Source of the DNA: Ktedonobacterales bacterium
GTDB lineage: Bacteria > Chloroflexota > Ktedonobacteria > Ktedonobacterales > JADMIN01
Length of the DNA stretch: 20,612 bases
Direction: 5' to 3'
NCBI GenBank assembly: GCA_015478575.1
Contig: JADMIN010000004.1
Coordinates: forward strand, 1 to 20,612
Made by a program: the position numbers and the translations under genes. Every line of letters begins with the position of its first letter. The stretch's first letter is position 1. The notes beneath the pieces are model-generated. The model was not told the origin of the DNA. It worked only from the letters and a program-made list of their open reading frames with translations, and did no database searches. This document shows positions 1-7,538 of the stretch, one piece after another.

Positions 1-644
1 CTACCGAGGTCGCTCGGCGCCAGCGTCTGGGCGGCCTTAACTATCCCGCCGCCGCGCTCGAAGCGCTGCGCACCTACCAGCCGATAGCGGTGCGGCTGCG
101 CTTCCCCGCGGCTGATGGCGGGCCAGAGCAAGTCGTGGAATCGGTGGTCATCTCGGTGCTCGTCATCAATACGCCCGTCTTCGGTGGCGTGATGAGCATG
201 CGCGTGCCGGATGTCGCGCTGCGAGATCGCTTGCTCGATCTCATCGTGATCGAGGCGTTGGAGCCACAACACCTGCGCGAGACCTTCGATGGCATGCTAG
301 CGAGCTTGGCGCGGCTGGCCGAAACCTGGCTGCACCGCGGCAGCGAGCCTCAGCCACCGACGGCGGCGACCGCCGGTGAAGAGTCGGGCTTCAACCTGCC
401 GGGAGTGCGCCGCTATAAGGCGAGGTCCGTGCTCTTGGAGAGCGACACGCCGATGGATATCACGATGGATGGCGAGATTCGCGCGCACACGCCCGCGCTC
501 GTGCGCGTGGCGCCAGAGCCGGTGCGTGTGTACGTGCCCGACGCGATGGCCGCGCGGGAGATGCGGGCTGAGCGCGGCGAAGAAACAGGTCGCGAAGAAA
601 CAGGTCGCGAAGAAACAGGTCGCGAAGAAACAGGTGAGGTGTGA
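1..644 (+). CDS. Diacylglycerol kinase-family lipid kinase (YegS/DgkB/BmrU type), C-terminal part
   Basis: The reading frame is open from the left edge, so the N-terminal catalytic domain lies outside the window. What remains resembles the C-terminal beta-sandwich domain of YegS/DgkB lipid kinases: an N-terminal stretch like the family's 'alpha-rich then VRL' lead-in, the NTPVFGGVM segment where these proteins list the organised lipid-binding strands, then D-I-T-M-DGE near residue 150 of the visible part and a closing RVYVP strand. Family members phosphorylate diacylglycerol or related lipids at the membrane. After the RVYVP strand, where family proteins normally end, there is a tail of about 27 residues made of repeated GREET units from a 15-bp tandem repeat. 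The gene overlaps the helicase start by 4 nt, suggesting a shared transcript. Assignment rests on the C-terminal domain only; the GGDGT catalytic motif is not visible. Confidence 0.7.
   Translation, partial: TEVARRQRLGGLNYPAAALEALRTYQPIAVRLRFPAADGGPEQVVESVVISVLVINTPVFGGVMSMRVPDVALRDRLLDLIVIEALEPQHLRETFDGMLASLARLAETWLHRGSEPQPPTAATAGEESGFNLPGVRRYKARSVLLESDTPMDITMDGEIRAHTPALVRVAPEPVRVYVPDAMAAREMRAERGEETGREETGREETGREETGEV
577..635 (+). repeat. 15-bp tandem repeat, about 4 copies, at the 3' end of the lipid kinase gene
   Basis: The unit GCGAAGAAACAGGTC occurs four times head to tail, the last copy ending after GGT. Because 15 is a multiple of three the kinase frame stays open and reads repeated GREET. 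The last copy runs into the AGGTGAGGT that precedes the helicase GTG start, so the repeat end also supplies the likely Shine-Dalgarno sequence. Confidence 0.95.
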
Positions 645-3328
645 GTACCCAGCAGCCCGGTCGCCCTGGAGATGGCGCCCCCCCTTCGTCAGCGCGCTCA
701 TCGCGTCCGCGCCGACGCGCCCGTCTGGAGGCCACGCCCGCGTCGCGTGAGGTTGCCATCCCAGAGCGGCGGCGTTCCCCGACGCGAGCCACCGCCGCGC
801 AGCGCCTCATCGCCGCCTTCGCCACGACACAGCCCTTCCCGCTGGATCCCTTCCAGCGAGAGGCGGCGGAGTACCTGGCCAATGGCGACTCGGTGCTGGT
901 CGCCGCGCCTACCGGCACGGGGAAAACCGTCGTGGCCGAATTCGCCATCTGGCAGGCACGCCAAGCCGGCAGGCGCACCATCTATACGGCCCCCATCAAG
1001 GCGCTCTCTAACCAGAAGTTCCGCGATTTGCGCGCCCGCCACGGCGAGCGCGAGGTGGGGCTGCTGACGGGCGACATTGTCGAGAACCCCGCCGCACCCA
1101 TCGTCGTGATGACCACCGAGATCTATCGCAACATGCTGTTGGAGGGCTGTCGCGCCGCGCGTCGCTCAGCCGACGAGGAGGCGGCGGAGCTGGTGGCGCC
1201 GCTGCGCCAGCGATGGGACGCGCATGCGCGGGGCGCGGGCATGCTGGAGACGGCGGATGCCGCGGAGTTGGCGCGCCAAGCGGAACTTGATGAGGAGCTT
1301 TCTGGCGTGGGCTGCGTCATCTTCGACGAGTTGCACTACCTGAGCGATCCAGAGCGCGGCCCCGTCTGGGAGGAGGCCATCATCCACTCTCCGGCGCATG
1401 TCGTCTTCGTTGGCCTCTCGGCCACCGTCAGCAATGCCGATGAGCTGCGCCGCTGGATCGAGCGCGTGCATGGCCCGATGGCCTTGGTCTTCCATGACGA
1501 GCGCGCCGTGCCGCTGGAGCACTACTTCTATCTGGATAGCAAGCTCCATCTGGTGCGGAACGCCGAGGGCGCGCGCGTGGAGCGCTTCCCCGATATCGGC
1601 GGCGAGGCCAAGGCGGCGCGCCTGCGCAACCGAGGCCGTCGCTACACCTTTGGCGGCGAGGACGAGCACGAGCCACCAGCACACATCCGCCTCAGTGGCA
1701 CAGCGGCAGGCACGGCCCAGCGGATGGCGAGCGGAGATAGCAGGCTCACGGCCCCCACCCCACCTGAGCCAGAGGAGCCGCGCGAGCGCGCCGCGCCAGA
1801 GCCAGGCGAGATCCTCACCGCGCTCCGCCTTGCTGACCTGCTCCCCTGCCTCTACTTTCTGCCGGGCCGGCGCGCCGTAGAGACCGCGGCGGCGAGTGCG
1901 GCGGGGCATCTGCTCACCAGCCCAGAGCAGCTTGGTCGCTTGCGGCGCGAGGTGCAAGCGTGGGTAGAGGCGCTGCCGCCCGATGACCGCAAGCTCGATC
2001 AGGTGCGGCGGCTGGCGGAACTCTTGCCGCGGGGCCTGGGCTTCCACCATGCCGGGCTACTGCCCGCGCTCAAGGTGATGGTGGAGACGCTCTTCTCGCG
2101 GGGCGAGTTACGCGCGGTCTTCGCCACTGATACCCTCGCGCTCGGCATCAACATGCCCGCGCGCTGCGCGGTGGTGGGCAGCCTCAGCAAATTCGATGGC
2201 ACGCAGATGCGCCTGCTCACGCCCAATGAATATCAACAACTCACCGGGCGCGCGGGCCGCCGTGGCATGGATGCGAAGGGCACCGCCGTGCTGCTCTACT
2301 CGCCGTGGGATGCCTTCGAGCCGGCTTTTGCCCAGCTCACCGCACCCCTGCTGCCGGTGACCAGCGCCTTCAGCGTGCGCTACAACACCGTGCTGAACCT
2401 GTGGCGCCCTGGTGATCTCGAGCGCCTGCGGCGGGCGGTGGCCGCGAGCCTGCGCGAATTCCAGCGGCAGGCCCAACGGTCACGCCAACGCGCTAAGGCC
2501 GGTGCGCGCCATGACCGCAAGGGCGAGCGAGGTGAGCAGACCGCCGCGCTCAGCCGTGCCGCCTCCGCTGAGCTAGGCGCGGCGATCTACGTGCTGCGCA
2601 CCCTGGGCTACATTGACCAGCAGGACGAATTGAGTGTGCGTGGGCACCTGCTGCGGGCCATCTTCCACCCAGCGGGGATGATCTTGGTCGAGCTGCTGCT
2701 GGGCGGCGCGCTCGATGATCTCGGCCCAGCGGAGGTGGCTGAGGTCCTGAGCTGGTTCACCTATGATAGCAGCGACCGCACCCTGCGCAACCTCTACACG
2801 CCGTCGCAGCGGCTGGTGCAGGTGCGGCGCGAGGTCTGGCGCGCCCAACGGTTCGTGCAAGATCTGGAGTATGAGGAGGGGCTGACGCTTAGCCCTGGCA
2901 CGGTGGAGAGCTTTCACAGCGTCGCGCTGAACTGGTGGCGCGGGGCGACGCTGGCGGGGCTGCTGCGGCATATTGAGCTGGCTGAGGGTGATGTGCTCGT
3001 CGCACTCAACCAGACCATTGACCTCGCCCAGCAGGTGCGGAGCGCCGTCGGCCAGACGCTGGATGAGCGCGGCCTCTGGAAGCTGGTGGGAAGCGAGACC
3101 AAATACGGGCGCTGGCTCACCGAGACGCGCGCCCGGATGGAACGCCTGCGTCCGGCGCTGGCGCAGGCATGGCAGGGAATGCTGCGGGGCAGTGTGGCCA
3201 TGAGCCGCGCCATCCCCTCGATGGCGACGCCCCCACCAGCCGAGCCGAGCATTCCGCCACTACCCATGGCGGAAGATGAAGACGCCGATGAGGCGCGCCT
3301 CGATCGTGTCGAGCAGCCAGGAACGTAG
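641..3328 (+). CDS. Ski2-like DExH-box ATP-dependent RNA helicase (HelY/Mtr4-like)
   Basis: An 895-residue superfamily 2 helicase, expected to unwind RNA using ATP in the cytoplasm. Visible motifs in order: Q-motif-like DPFQREA (about 69-75), Walker A APTGTGKT (89-96), motif Ia TAPIKAL (116-122), TGD (143-145), TTE (158-160), DELH motif II (229-232), SAT motif III (260-262), HHAGLLP, motif V ATDTLALGINMPA (about 494-506) and motif VI QLTGRAGRRG (about 533-542). The C-terminal third matches the Ski2-family helical domain (LLRAIFHPAG, LVELLLGGAL). An extra segment of about 55 Ala/Glu-rich residues sits between TTE and DELH. The first 55 residues and the last 35 are low-complexity. GTG is chosen as start because it overlaps the upstream stop by 4 nt and follows AGGTGAGGT. 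Bacterial relatives are linked to RNA processing, but the substrate here is unknown. Confidence 0.9.
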   Translation: MSTQQPGRPGDGAPPSSARSSRPRRRARLEATPASREVAIPERRRSPTRATAAQRLIAAFATTQPFPLDPFQREAAEYLANGDSVLVAAPTGTGKTVVAEFAIWQARQAGRRTIYTAPIKALSNQKFRDLRARHGEREVGLLTGDIVENPAAPIVVMTTEIYRNMLLEGCRAARRSADEEAAELVAPLRQRWDAHARGAGMLETADAAELARQAELDEELSGVGCVIFDELHYLSDPERGPVWEEAIIHSPAHVVFVGLSATVSNADELRRWIERVHGPMALVFHDERAVPLEHYFYLDSKLHLVRNAEGARVERFPDIGGEAKAARLRNRGRRYTFGGEDEHEPPAHIRLSGTAAGTAQRMASGDSRLTAPTPPEPEEPRERAAPEPGEILTALRLADLLPCLYFLPGRRAVETAAASAAGHLLTSPEQLGRLRREVQAWVEALPPDDRKLDQVRRLAELLPRGLGFHHAGLLPALKVMVETLFSRGELRAVFATDTLALGINMPARCAVVGSLSKFDGTQMRLLTPNEYQQLTGRAGRRGMDAKGTAVLLYSPWDAFEPAFAQLTAPLLPVTSAFSVRYNTVLNLWRPGDLERLRRAVAASLREFQRQAQRSRQRAKAGARHDRKGERGEQTAALSRAASAELGAAIYVLRTLGYIDQQDELSVRGHLLRAIFHPAGMILVELLLGGALDDLGPAEVAEVLSWFTYDSSDRTLRNLYTPSQRLVQVRREVWRAQRFVQDLEYEEGLTLSPGTVESFHSVALNWWRGATLAGLLRHIELAEGDVLVALNQTIDLAQQVRSAVGQTLDERGLWKLVGSETKYGRWLTETRARMERLRPALAQAWQGMLRGSVAMSRAIPSMATPPPAEPSIPPLPMAEDEDADEARLDRVEQPGT

Positions 3329-3360
3329 AACGCTTGCCCAACGCTCGCCGCTGCCGCGGG

Positions 3361-3376
3361 GGAGTGCGCTCACTCC
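3361..3376. other. Short inverted repeat between convergent genes
   Basis: GGAGTG and CACTCC flank a CGCT loop. It lies 33 nt past the helicase stop and contains the stop codon of the minus-strand ORF. It could slow transcription from either side, but there is no T tract on either strand, so terminator function is only a possibility. Confidence 0.3.
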
Positions 3377-3714
3377 GCGCCTGTGGCGCTGTCTTGGTGG
3401 AAGTGGCGCCACATCTCTGGTGTCCAGTGGCGCTGGAGCCGTCGCAGGTCACTGGCGATGCGCCGCTGTGTGGCGCTGAGGTGCCTGGCACGCGCGCGCC
3501 ACAGCGCGCTGGCCGCCTGAGCCTGGCGTGCCTCGGAGGCGAGCCGCGCGCGATCCGCCGCCGCCCAGAGATTGCCATATTTCTCCGCCAGCGTATCGGC
3601 CCGCAGCCGTAGCGCCAGCACACGCGCCGCGCGGTTGGCGAGCGCCAGCCCCTGATGAATCCGCTCCCACTCGCGCCAAGCGCGCGCCTGGGCATCTCGC
3701 CCTCGGTTCGTCAT
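3370..3714 (-). CDS. Hypothetical protein, 114 residues, basic and helical
   Basis: I do not recognise this protein. It is rich in Ala, Arg and Trp and looks like two or three amphipathic helices (for example AWREWERIHQGLALANRAAR) with no Cys, no membrane segment and no signal peptide. Support for it being real: it has an ATG preceded by AGGTGA at 6-7 nt spacing, it points the same way as rpsI, and it fills the interval between rpsI and the convergent helicase. Against it: it lies about 225 nt beyond rpsI across a tandem repeat, and a shorter plus-strand frame overlaps it. If transcribed, it would be the last gene of the ribosomal cluster. Confidence 0.5.
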   Translation of the reverse strand: MTNRGRDAQARAWREWERIHQGLALANRAARVLALRLRADTLAEKYGNLWAAADRARLASEARQAQAASALWRARARHLSATQRRIASDLRRLQRHWTPEMWRHFHQDSATGAE

Positions 3715-3854
3715 GGCTTCACCTGCTCGTCACGCTCGGTCACTCGTCGCGCCAAGGCACACTGACACCGTGAGGCCACCGCGTCTCCATGCCATGCGAC
3801 CGCGGCGCGGGAGGCGCGAGCGACCGCGTGAGCGGGCGCGCCCTCCCCCCACGT

Positions 3855-3937
3855 GCGCCAGACAGCGAACCGCGCCAGACAGCGAACCGCGCCAGACAGC
3901 GAACCGCGCCAGACAGCGAACCGCGCCAGACAGCGAA
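3855..3937. repeat. 17-bp tandem repeat, about 4.9 copies, directly behind rpsI
   Basis: The unit GCGCCAGACAGCGAACC is repeated almost perfectly, ending 2 nt before the rpsI stop codon on the plus-strand map. A 17-bp period shifts frame at every copy, consistent with non-coding 3' untranslated sequence. There are no spacers, so it is not a CRISPR array. Confidence 0.95.
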
Positions 3938-3939
3938 GA

Positions 3940-4344
3940 CTAGCGCTTCGTGTACTGTGGTGCCTTGCGGGCGCGCTTGAGGCCGTACTTCTTGCGCTCC
4001 TTCATGCGCGGGTCGCGCGTAAGGAAGCCAGCCCTGCGGAGCGCTGGCTTGAACGTCTCGTCGGCCTTCACCAGCGCCCGCGCGATGCCGTGGCGGATGG
4101 CGCCAGCCTGGCCACTCACGCCGCCGCCGACCACCTTCACCTTGATGGTGAACTGCCCTGGCAGTTCTACCACCTGCAAGGGGCTGCGCACGTGCATCAT
4201 CAAGGTCTCGCGCCCCAGATATTGCTGGGCCTCGCGCCCATTGACGATGATGCGCCCATCGCCGTTCGGGTGCAGCCGAACGCGCGCCACCGCCGTCTTG
4301 CGCCGTCCTGTGCCGTAGTAGTACGGCCCGAGTTTATTCGCCAC
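3940..4344 (-). CDS. rpsI: Ribosomal protein uS9 (S9)
   Basis: This 134-residue protein of the small subunit head reaches the P-site tRNA with its C-terminal tail. The sequence shows YYGTGRRKTAVARV near the start, NGR and YLGRETL, then GGGVSGQAGAIRHGIARAL and the basic end KKYGLKRARKAPQYTKR, the usual S9 finish. The start is set at GTG, preceded by AAGGGG at 10 nt. A longer frame upstream exists only because the hexamer repeat at the end of rplM reads Arg-Leu repeats in this phase. The gene lies 16 nt after rplM, the conserved rplM-rpsI pair. Confidence 0.96.
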   Translation of the reverse strand: MANKLGPYYYGTGRRKTAVARVRLHPNGDGRIIVNGREAQQYLGRETLMMHVRSPLQVVELPGQFTIKVKVVGGGVSGQAGAIRHGIARALVKADETFKPALRRAGFLTRDPRMKERKKYGLKRARKAPQYTKR

Positions 4345-4360
4345 CGACGTGTATCCCCTT

Positions 4361-4885
4361 CTATGCCTCAGCCTCAGCCTCAGCCTCAGCCTCAGCCTCA
4401 GCCGACGTCTCAATCCGCGCCCGCTGATCCGCGATGACCTCTTCCACCGTGGGCATCTTCCACGGCACCGGCTGCTGCGCCTGGTGTGGATGCTCTGGCC
4501 CAGCGTAGACCTTCAGGCGGTGCAGCATATCGTCGCCGAGGCGATTATGCTGCAACATGCCCTTTACCGCGCGCTCGATAGCGCGCTCAGGATGCGTCTG
4601 CAAAAGATGACGCAGGCTTTCCGTCTTCATGCCACCGGGATACTGGCTGTGACGATAGTAGATCTTCTGGTCCAGCCGGTTGCGTGTGACGGCCACCTTC
4701 TTCGCGTTCACCACGATCACGAAGTCGCCGCTGTTGAGGTGCGGCGTATAGGTGGGTTTGTGCTTGCCCTTCAAAATCTGGGCGATCGTGCTGGCGAGGC
4801 GGCCCAACACCTGGTCCTCCGCGTCAATGACGTACCAGCGCGGATTGAGCTCGCTGAGCTTGGCGCTGTAGGTCTTCGGATTCAT
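4361..4885 (-). CDS. rplM: Ribosomal protein uL13 (L13) with an Ala-Glu repeat tail
   Basis: A large-subunit assembly protein. The core shows RWYVIDAEDQVLGRLAS (16-32), GKHKPTYTPHLNSGDFVIVVN (40-60) and YRHSQYPGGMK (77-87), with RAVKGMLQHNRLG at 105-117, all L13 hallmarks. At 174 residues it is about 30 longer than usual; the extra part ends in six to seven Ala-Glu pairs encoded by a hexamer repeat. ATG at 4885 is preferred over an in-frame GTG four codons upstream because GGAG lies 6 nt before the ATG. It is followed directly by rpsI. Confidence 0.96.
   Translation of the reverse strand: MNPKTYSAKLSELNPRWYVIDAEDQVLGRLASTIAQILKGKHKPTYTPHLNSGDFVIVVNAKKVAVTRNRLDQKIYYRHSQYPGGMKTESLRHLLQTHPERAIERAVKGMLQHNRLGDDMLHRLKVYAGPEHPHQAQQPVPWKMPTVEEVIADQRARIETSAEAEAEAEAEAEA
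4365..4400. repeat. Hexamer tandem repeat, 6 copies, in the 3' end of rplM
   Basis: GCCTCA is repeated six times, followed by GCC. On the minus strand it reads GAGGCT-type codons giving alternating Glu and Ala at the L13 C-terminus. Perfect copies point to recent slippage. Confidence 0.95.
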
Positions 4886-4916
4886 CGTCTTCTCCACACA
4901 GAAATCGCTGGAAGTG

Positions 4917-4979
4917 CCGCGCTCGCGCGGGGCCGCCAGACCACCGTATTCATCAGTTCCCGCCCGCGGCAGCCGGGAA
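4917..4979 (-). promoter_or_regulatory. Two hairpins in the truA-rplM spacer (candidate L13 leader)
   Basis: Two inverted repeats lie in the 112-nt spacer: TTCCCG/CGGGAA arms at 4957-4962 and 4974-4979, and CCGCG-CTCG-CGCGG at 4917-4930. The second ends about 30 nt before the rplM start. L13 leaders are known regulators in some Gram-positive bacteria, but I see no match to a known leader, so a regulatory role is inferred from position only. Confidence 0.3.
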
Positions 4980-4997
4980 TGCCCACCCGTCTACCGT

Positions 4998-5798
4998 TCA
5001 CGCCGGGTTCGGCGCGGCTTCCCACACCAACATGCCCGGCGGATACACCACCCTGGTGAAGCACAGCCCCCGCGCGGGCGCCGGCACACCCGGATGTGAC
5101 CGCGCACGGGCCTCCAGGATCCCCTGAAAGTCCTCGCCTGAGAGCCGCCGCTGGCCGACCAGCACAAGCGTCCCCACCAGGCGGCGCACCATGCCCGTCA
5201 GGAAGGCGTTAGCGGCGAAGTCGCAGGTGATGCCAAGCGCCCCCGCCTGACAGCGCGCCTCCAGCATCATCCGCACCGTATGGCCGCGGTAGCTGCCGTC
5301 GCGTTGGTCGCTCGGATTGCTTCCAAACGCCGCGAAGTCGCGCTCGCCCAACAGCCGCGCCGCCGCGGCATCCATCGCCGACACATCCAGTGGCGGCGCC
5401 ACCCGCCAAGCGTAGCGCTCGCGTAGCGGTGCCCGCCGCGCGTCGCACACCACGTGATAACGATAGTGCCGCGCGATGGCGCACTGCCGCGCGCGAAAGT
5501 CTTCGCCCACCTGACACATCGCCCGGATCGCGATCTCCTCAGGCAACAGCGCGTTGAGCACCCGCTGCCACGTCGGTGGATCGTGCCGCGCCGACGTGTG
5601 GAAGTTGATCACCTGCCCCGTAGCGTGGACGCCACTATCGGTACGGCCCGCCGCTTGGATGCGCACCACCTCACCCGCGATGCGCGCGAGCGCGGCCTCG
5701 ATGGCCCCCTGCACCGTCGGCCCTTGCTCGGCTGACTGGCGCTGGAAGCCCCTAAAGCGCGTCCCATCGTACTCCACGAGCGCGGCCAGGTTCACCAC
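4998..5798 (-). CDS. truA: tRNA pseudouridine(38-40) synthase TruA
   Basis: TruA isomerises uridines 38-40 in the anticodon stem-loop of tRNAs in the cytoplasm. The 266-residue protein shows the N-terminal VEYDGTRFRGFQRQ, the catalytic motif AAGRTDSGVHATGQV with the nucleophile Asp at residue 54, RHYRYHV in the middle, RDFAAFGS and the C-terminal FLTGMVRRLVGTLVLVG, all family signatures at usual length. Two adjacent GTG codons could start it; the first is used, with only a weak GGGA upstream. It begins 12 nt after rplQ stops, so translational coupling to rplQ is likely. Confidence 0.95.
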   Translation of the reverse strand: MVNLAALVEYDGTRFRGFQRQSAEQGPTVQGAIEAALARIAGEVVRIQAAGRTDSGVHATGQVINFHTSARHDPPTWQRVLNALLPEEIAIRAMCQVGEDFRARQCAIARHYRYHVVCDARRAPLRERYAWRVAPPLDVSAMDAAAARLLGERDFAAFGSNPSDQRDGSYRGHTVRMMLEARCQAGALGITCDFAANAFLTGMVRRLVGTLVLVGQRRLSGEDFQGILEARARSHPGVPAPARGLCFTRVVYPPGMLVWEAAPNPA

Positions 5799-5810
5799 AC
5801 CATTCCCACG

Positions 5811-6443
5811 CTAGGATTGCACCATTTCCAGCCGCGCCATCGCTGAGGCATCGCCCATACGATAGCCCAGCTTCGTGATGCGCGTATAGCCACCAGGACG
5901 CCCTTCGTAGCGCGGCACGTACTGCTCAAAGATCTTCTTCACGGTCGTCTCGCGTGGCAGCTTCTTCAAGATGTTACGGCGGGCGTTCAGTTCGATGGCC
6001 ATCGCCTCGCGGGCGGCGGTCAGCGCGCGCTGCGCCTCCTCGGGATCCTTGATGAGACTGAGCACCTCTTTCTGGAAGCCCTCGAGGCGTTCTTGTTTGA
6101 GCTTGCGCGTCTCGTCGCGGATCGGGAACTTGTTCGCCTCCGCGCGCTCCTCATTGGAGAGGACCTGCTCGTCAAGGGTGAAGCGCGCCTTGCGCGCGAC
6201 CGCGAGCACCTGCTCCGCCGTGTAGTCGTCGTCCACAACCGCCTTGAGGTGCGCCTGCGCCTTGGCACGGCCCCGAATGGCCAGGGTGATCAGCTTCTCA
6301 GCGTCGCTGCGGACAACCTTGGCGCGTGCCTCGGTGGTGTGGATGTGCTCGTAGATGAACAAGCCATCAATCATATTGCGCAGAGCGGCGCGGCGTTTCG
6401 GCTCTGGCATATTCAGGCGGTTGCCCGCCACACGATGTCTCAC
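5811..6443 (-). CDS. rplQ: Ribosomal protein bL17 (L17) with a large internal insertion
   Basis: The N-terminal half MRHRVAGNRLNMPEPKRRA through SDAEKLITLAIRG (to residue 58) and the C-terminal IFEQYVPRYEGRPGGYTRI through GDASAMARLEMV (171-208) are plain L17, a large-subunit protein near the exit tunnel. Usual L17 is about 120 residues; this one is 210. The difference lies between residues about 60 and 155: a charged, helix-prone segment with no Cys. GTG start is supported by GGGGAG at 7 nt. The gene lies between rpoA and truA as expected. Confidence 0.95.
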   Translation of the reverse strand: MRHRVAGNRLNMPEPKRRAALRNMIDGLFIYEHIHTTEARAKVVRSDAEKLITLAIRGRAKAQAHLKAVVDDDYTAEQVLAVARKARFTLDEQVLSNEERAEANKFPIRDETRKLKQERLEGFQKEVLSLIKDPEEAQRALTAAREAMAIELNARRNILKKLPRETTVKKIFEQYVPRYEGRPGGYTRITKLGYRMGDASAMARLEMVQS

Positions 6444-6527
6444 GTTACTGCTCCCCAGATCTCTCCAGACGCGCCGAGTGCCTCAAGGCCTCACTGAAGA
6501 GGCGCTTGAACTCCCGTCGCATCGCCT

Positions 6528-7523
6528 CTACTCTCCATCAGGCGCCGCGCCGCCCAACATCTGCTCGATCTGGACCGACGTCGGCAACAGGTGACGCGCC
6601 TGGAGGCTCTCTTTGAGTTCATTCAGGCTCTTCTCACCAAAATTGCGCACCGCCAACAGATCCTCTTCGTTCATCGTAAGCACCTGCCCGACCTTGGTGA
6701 TGCCGCTGCGCTTGAGGCAGTTATAGGCGCGCACCGTCAGGTCGAGTTCCTCAATGGGGGTATCATAGACACGCTGCGGAATGGCCAATTGCGAGCCGCC
6801 AGGCAGCGCGTGCTGCTGATCCACCACCTCCACCGGCTCCTCGCCAGTCGTGAAGCCGCCGATCATACGGAAATGGTCCACCAGAATGTTCGCCCCGCGG
6901 CGGAGCGCCTCCTCTGGTGAGACGGTGCCATCCGTCCAGATCTGCAAGGTAATGCGATCATAGTTGGTCATCTGACCAACGCGGGTATTCTCGACGATGT
7001 AGTTCACCCGCTGCACGGGCGAGAAGATGGCATCCACCGGAATCTGGCCGATGGCCTGGCCTTCTTTCGATTCGGCGGGGACATAGCCCTTGCCGTTCTC
7101 GATGACCAACTCCATATCCAGATGGGCATCGGGTGAATCGAGCGTGCAAATGTGGACGTCCGGCGTGACAATCTCGACAGTGCTCGGCGCTTGGATATCC
7201 GCCGCTGTCACCGCGCGCGCGCCCGTGATCTCGATGCGCATGGAGACGGGGTGATCCGAGAATGAGCGCAGGCGGATCTTCTTGATGTTGAGGACGATGT
7301 CGGTGACATCTTCTTTGACCCCCGGCACATCCTGAAACTCGTGCTGCGCCCCTTCGATGCGCACCGAGGTGACGGCGGCTCCCGGCAGCGAGGAGAGCAG
7401 CACCCGCCGCAGCGCATTGCCCAGGGTCCTGCCGTACCCTGCCTCCAATGGCTCAATATCAAAGCTGGCGTAATTGTGTTCGACTTCGTTGGATGTGATG
7501 CGAGGCAGCGCAATATCTAGCAA
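6528..7523 (-). CDS. rpoA: DNA-directed RNA polymerase subunit alpha
   Basis: The alpha subunit dimerises to nucleate RNA polymerase assembly, and its C-terminal domain contacts UP elements and activators. The 331-residue sequence has the N-terminal domain signature EPLEAGYGRTLGNALRRVLL (about 23-42), PGVKEDVTDIVLNIK, and the C-terminal helix-hairpin-helix domain ELDLTVRAYNCLKR...NFGEKSLNEL (about 265-310). The start is TTG, with GGAGGGG 6 nt upstream; no in-frame ATG or GTG fits. A ten-base palindrome GGGGATCCCC lies between that site and the TTG. Only 15 nt separate it from rpsD. Confidence 0.97.
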   Translation of the reverse strand: MLDIALPRITSNEVEHNYASFDIEPLEAGYGRTLGNALRRVLLSSLPGAAVTSVRIEGAQHEFQDVPGVKEDVTDIVLNIKKIRLRSFSDHPVSMRIEITGARAVTAADIQAPSTVEIVTPDVHICTLDSPDAHLDMELVIENGKGYVPAESKEGQAIGQIPVDAIFSPVQRVNYIVENTRVGQMTNYDRITLQIWTDGTVSPEEALRRGANILVDHFRMIGGFTTGEEPVEVVDQQHALPGGSQLAIPQRVYDTPIEELDLTVRAYNCLKRSGITKVGQVLTMNEEDLLAVRNFGEKSLNELKESLQARHLLPTSVQIEQMLGGAAPDGE

Positions 7524-7538
7524 GGGGATCCCCTCCTC

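Noticed and set aside
1166..2050. Long minus-strand open frame opposite the helicase
   Set aside because: It lies wholly antisense to conserved helicase motifs, has no recognisable domain, and is expected from high-GC codon bias.
3855..3937. Possible CRISPR array from the regular repeats
   Set aside because: Units of 17 bp follow each other without spacers and no cas gene is nearby; it is a plain tandem repeat.
4349..5059. Plus-strand frame opposite rplM and part of truA
   Set aside because: Antisense shadow of L13, beginning in the hexamer repeat.
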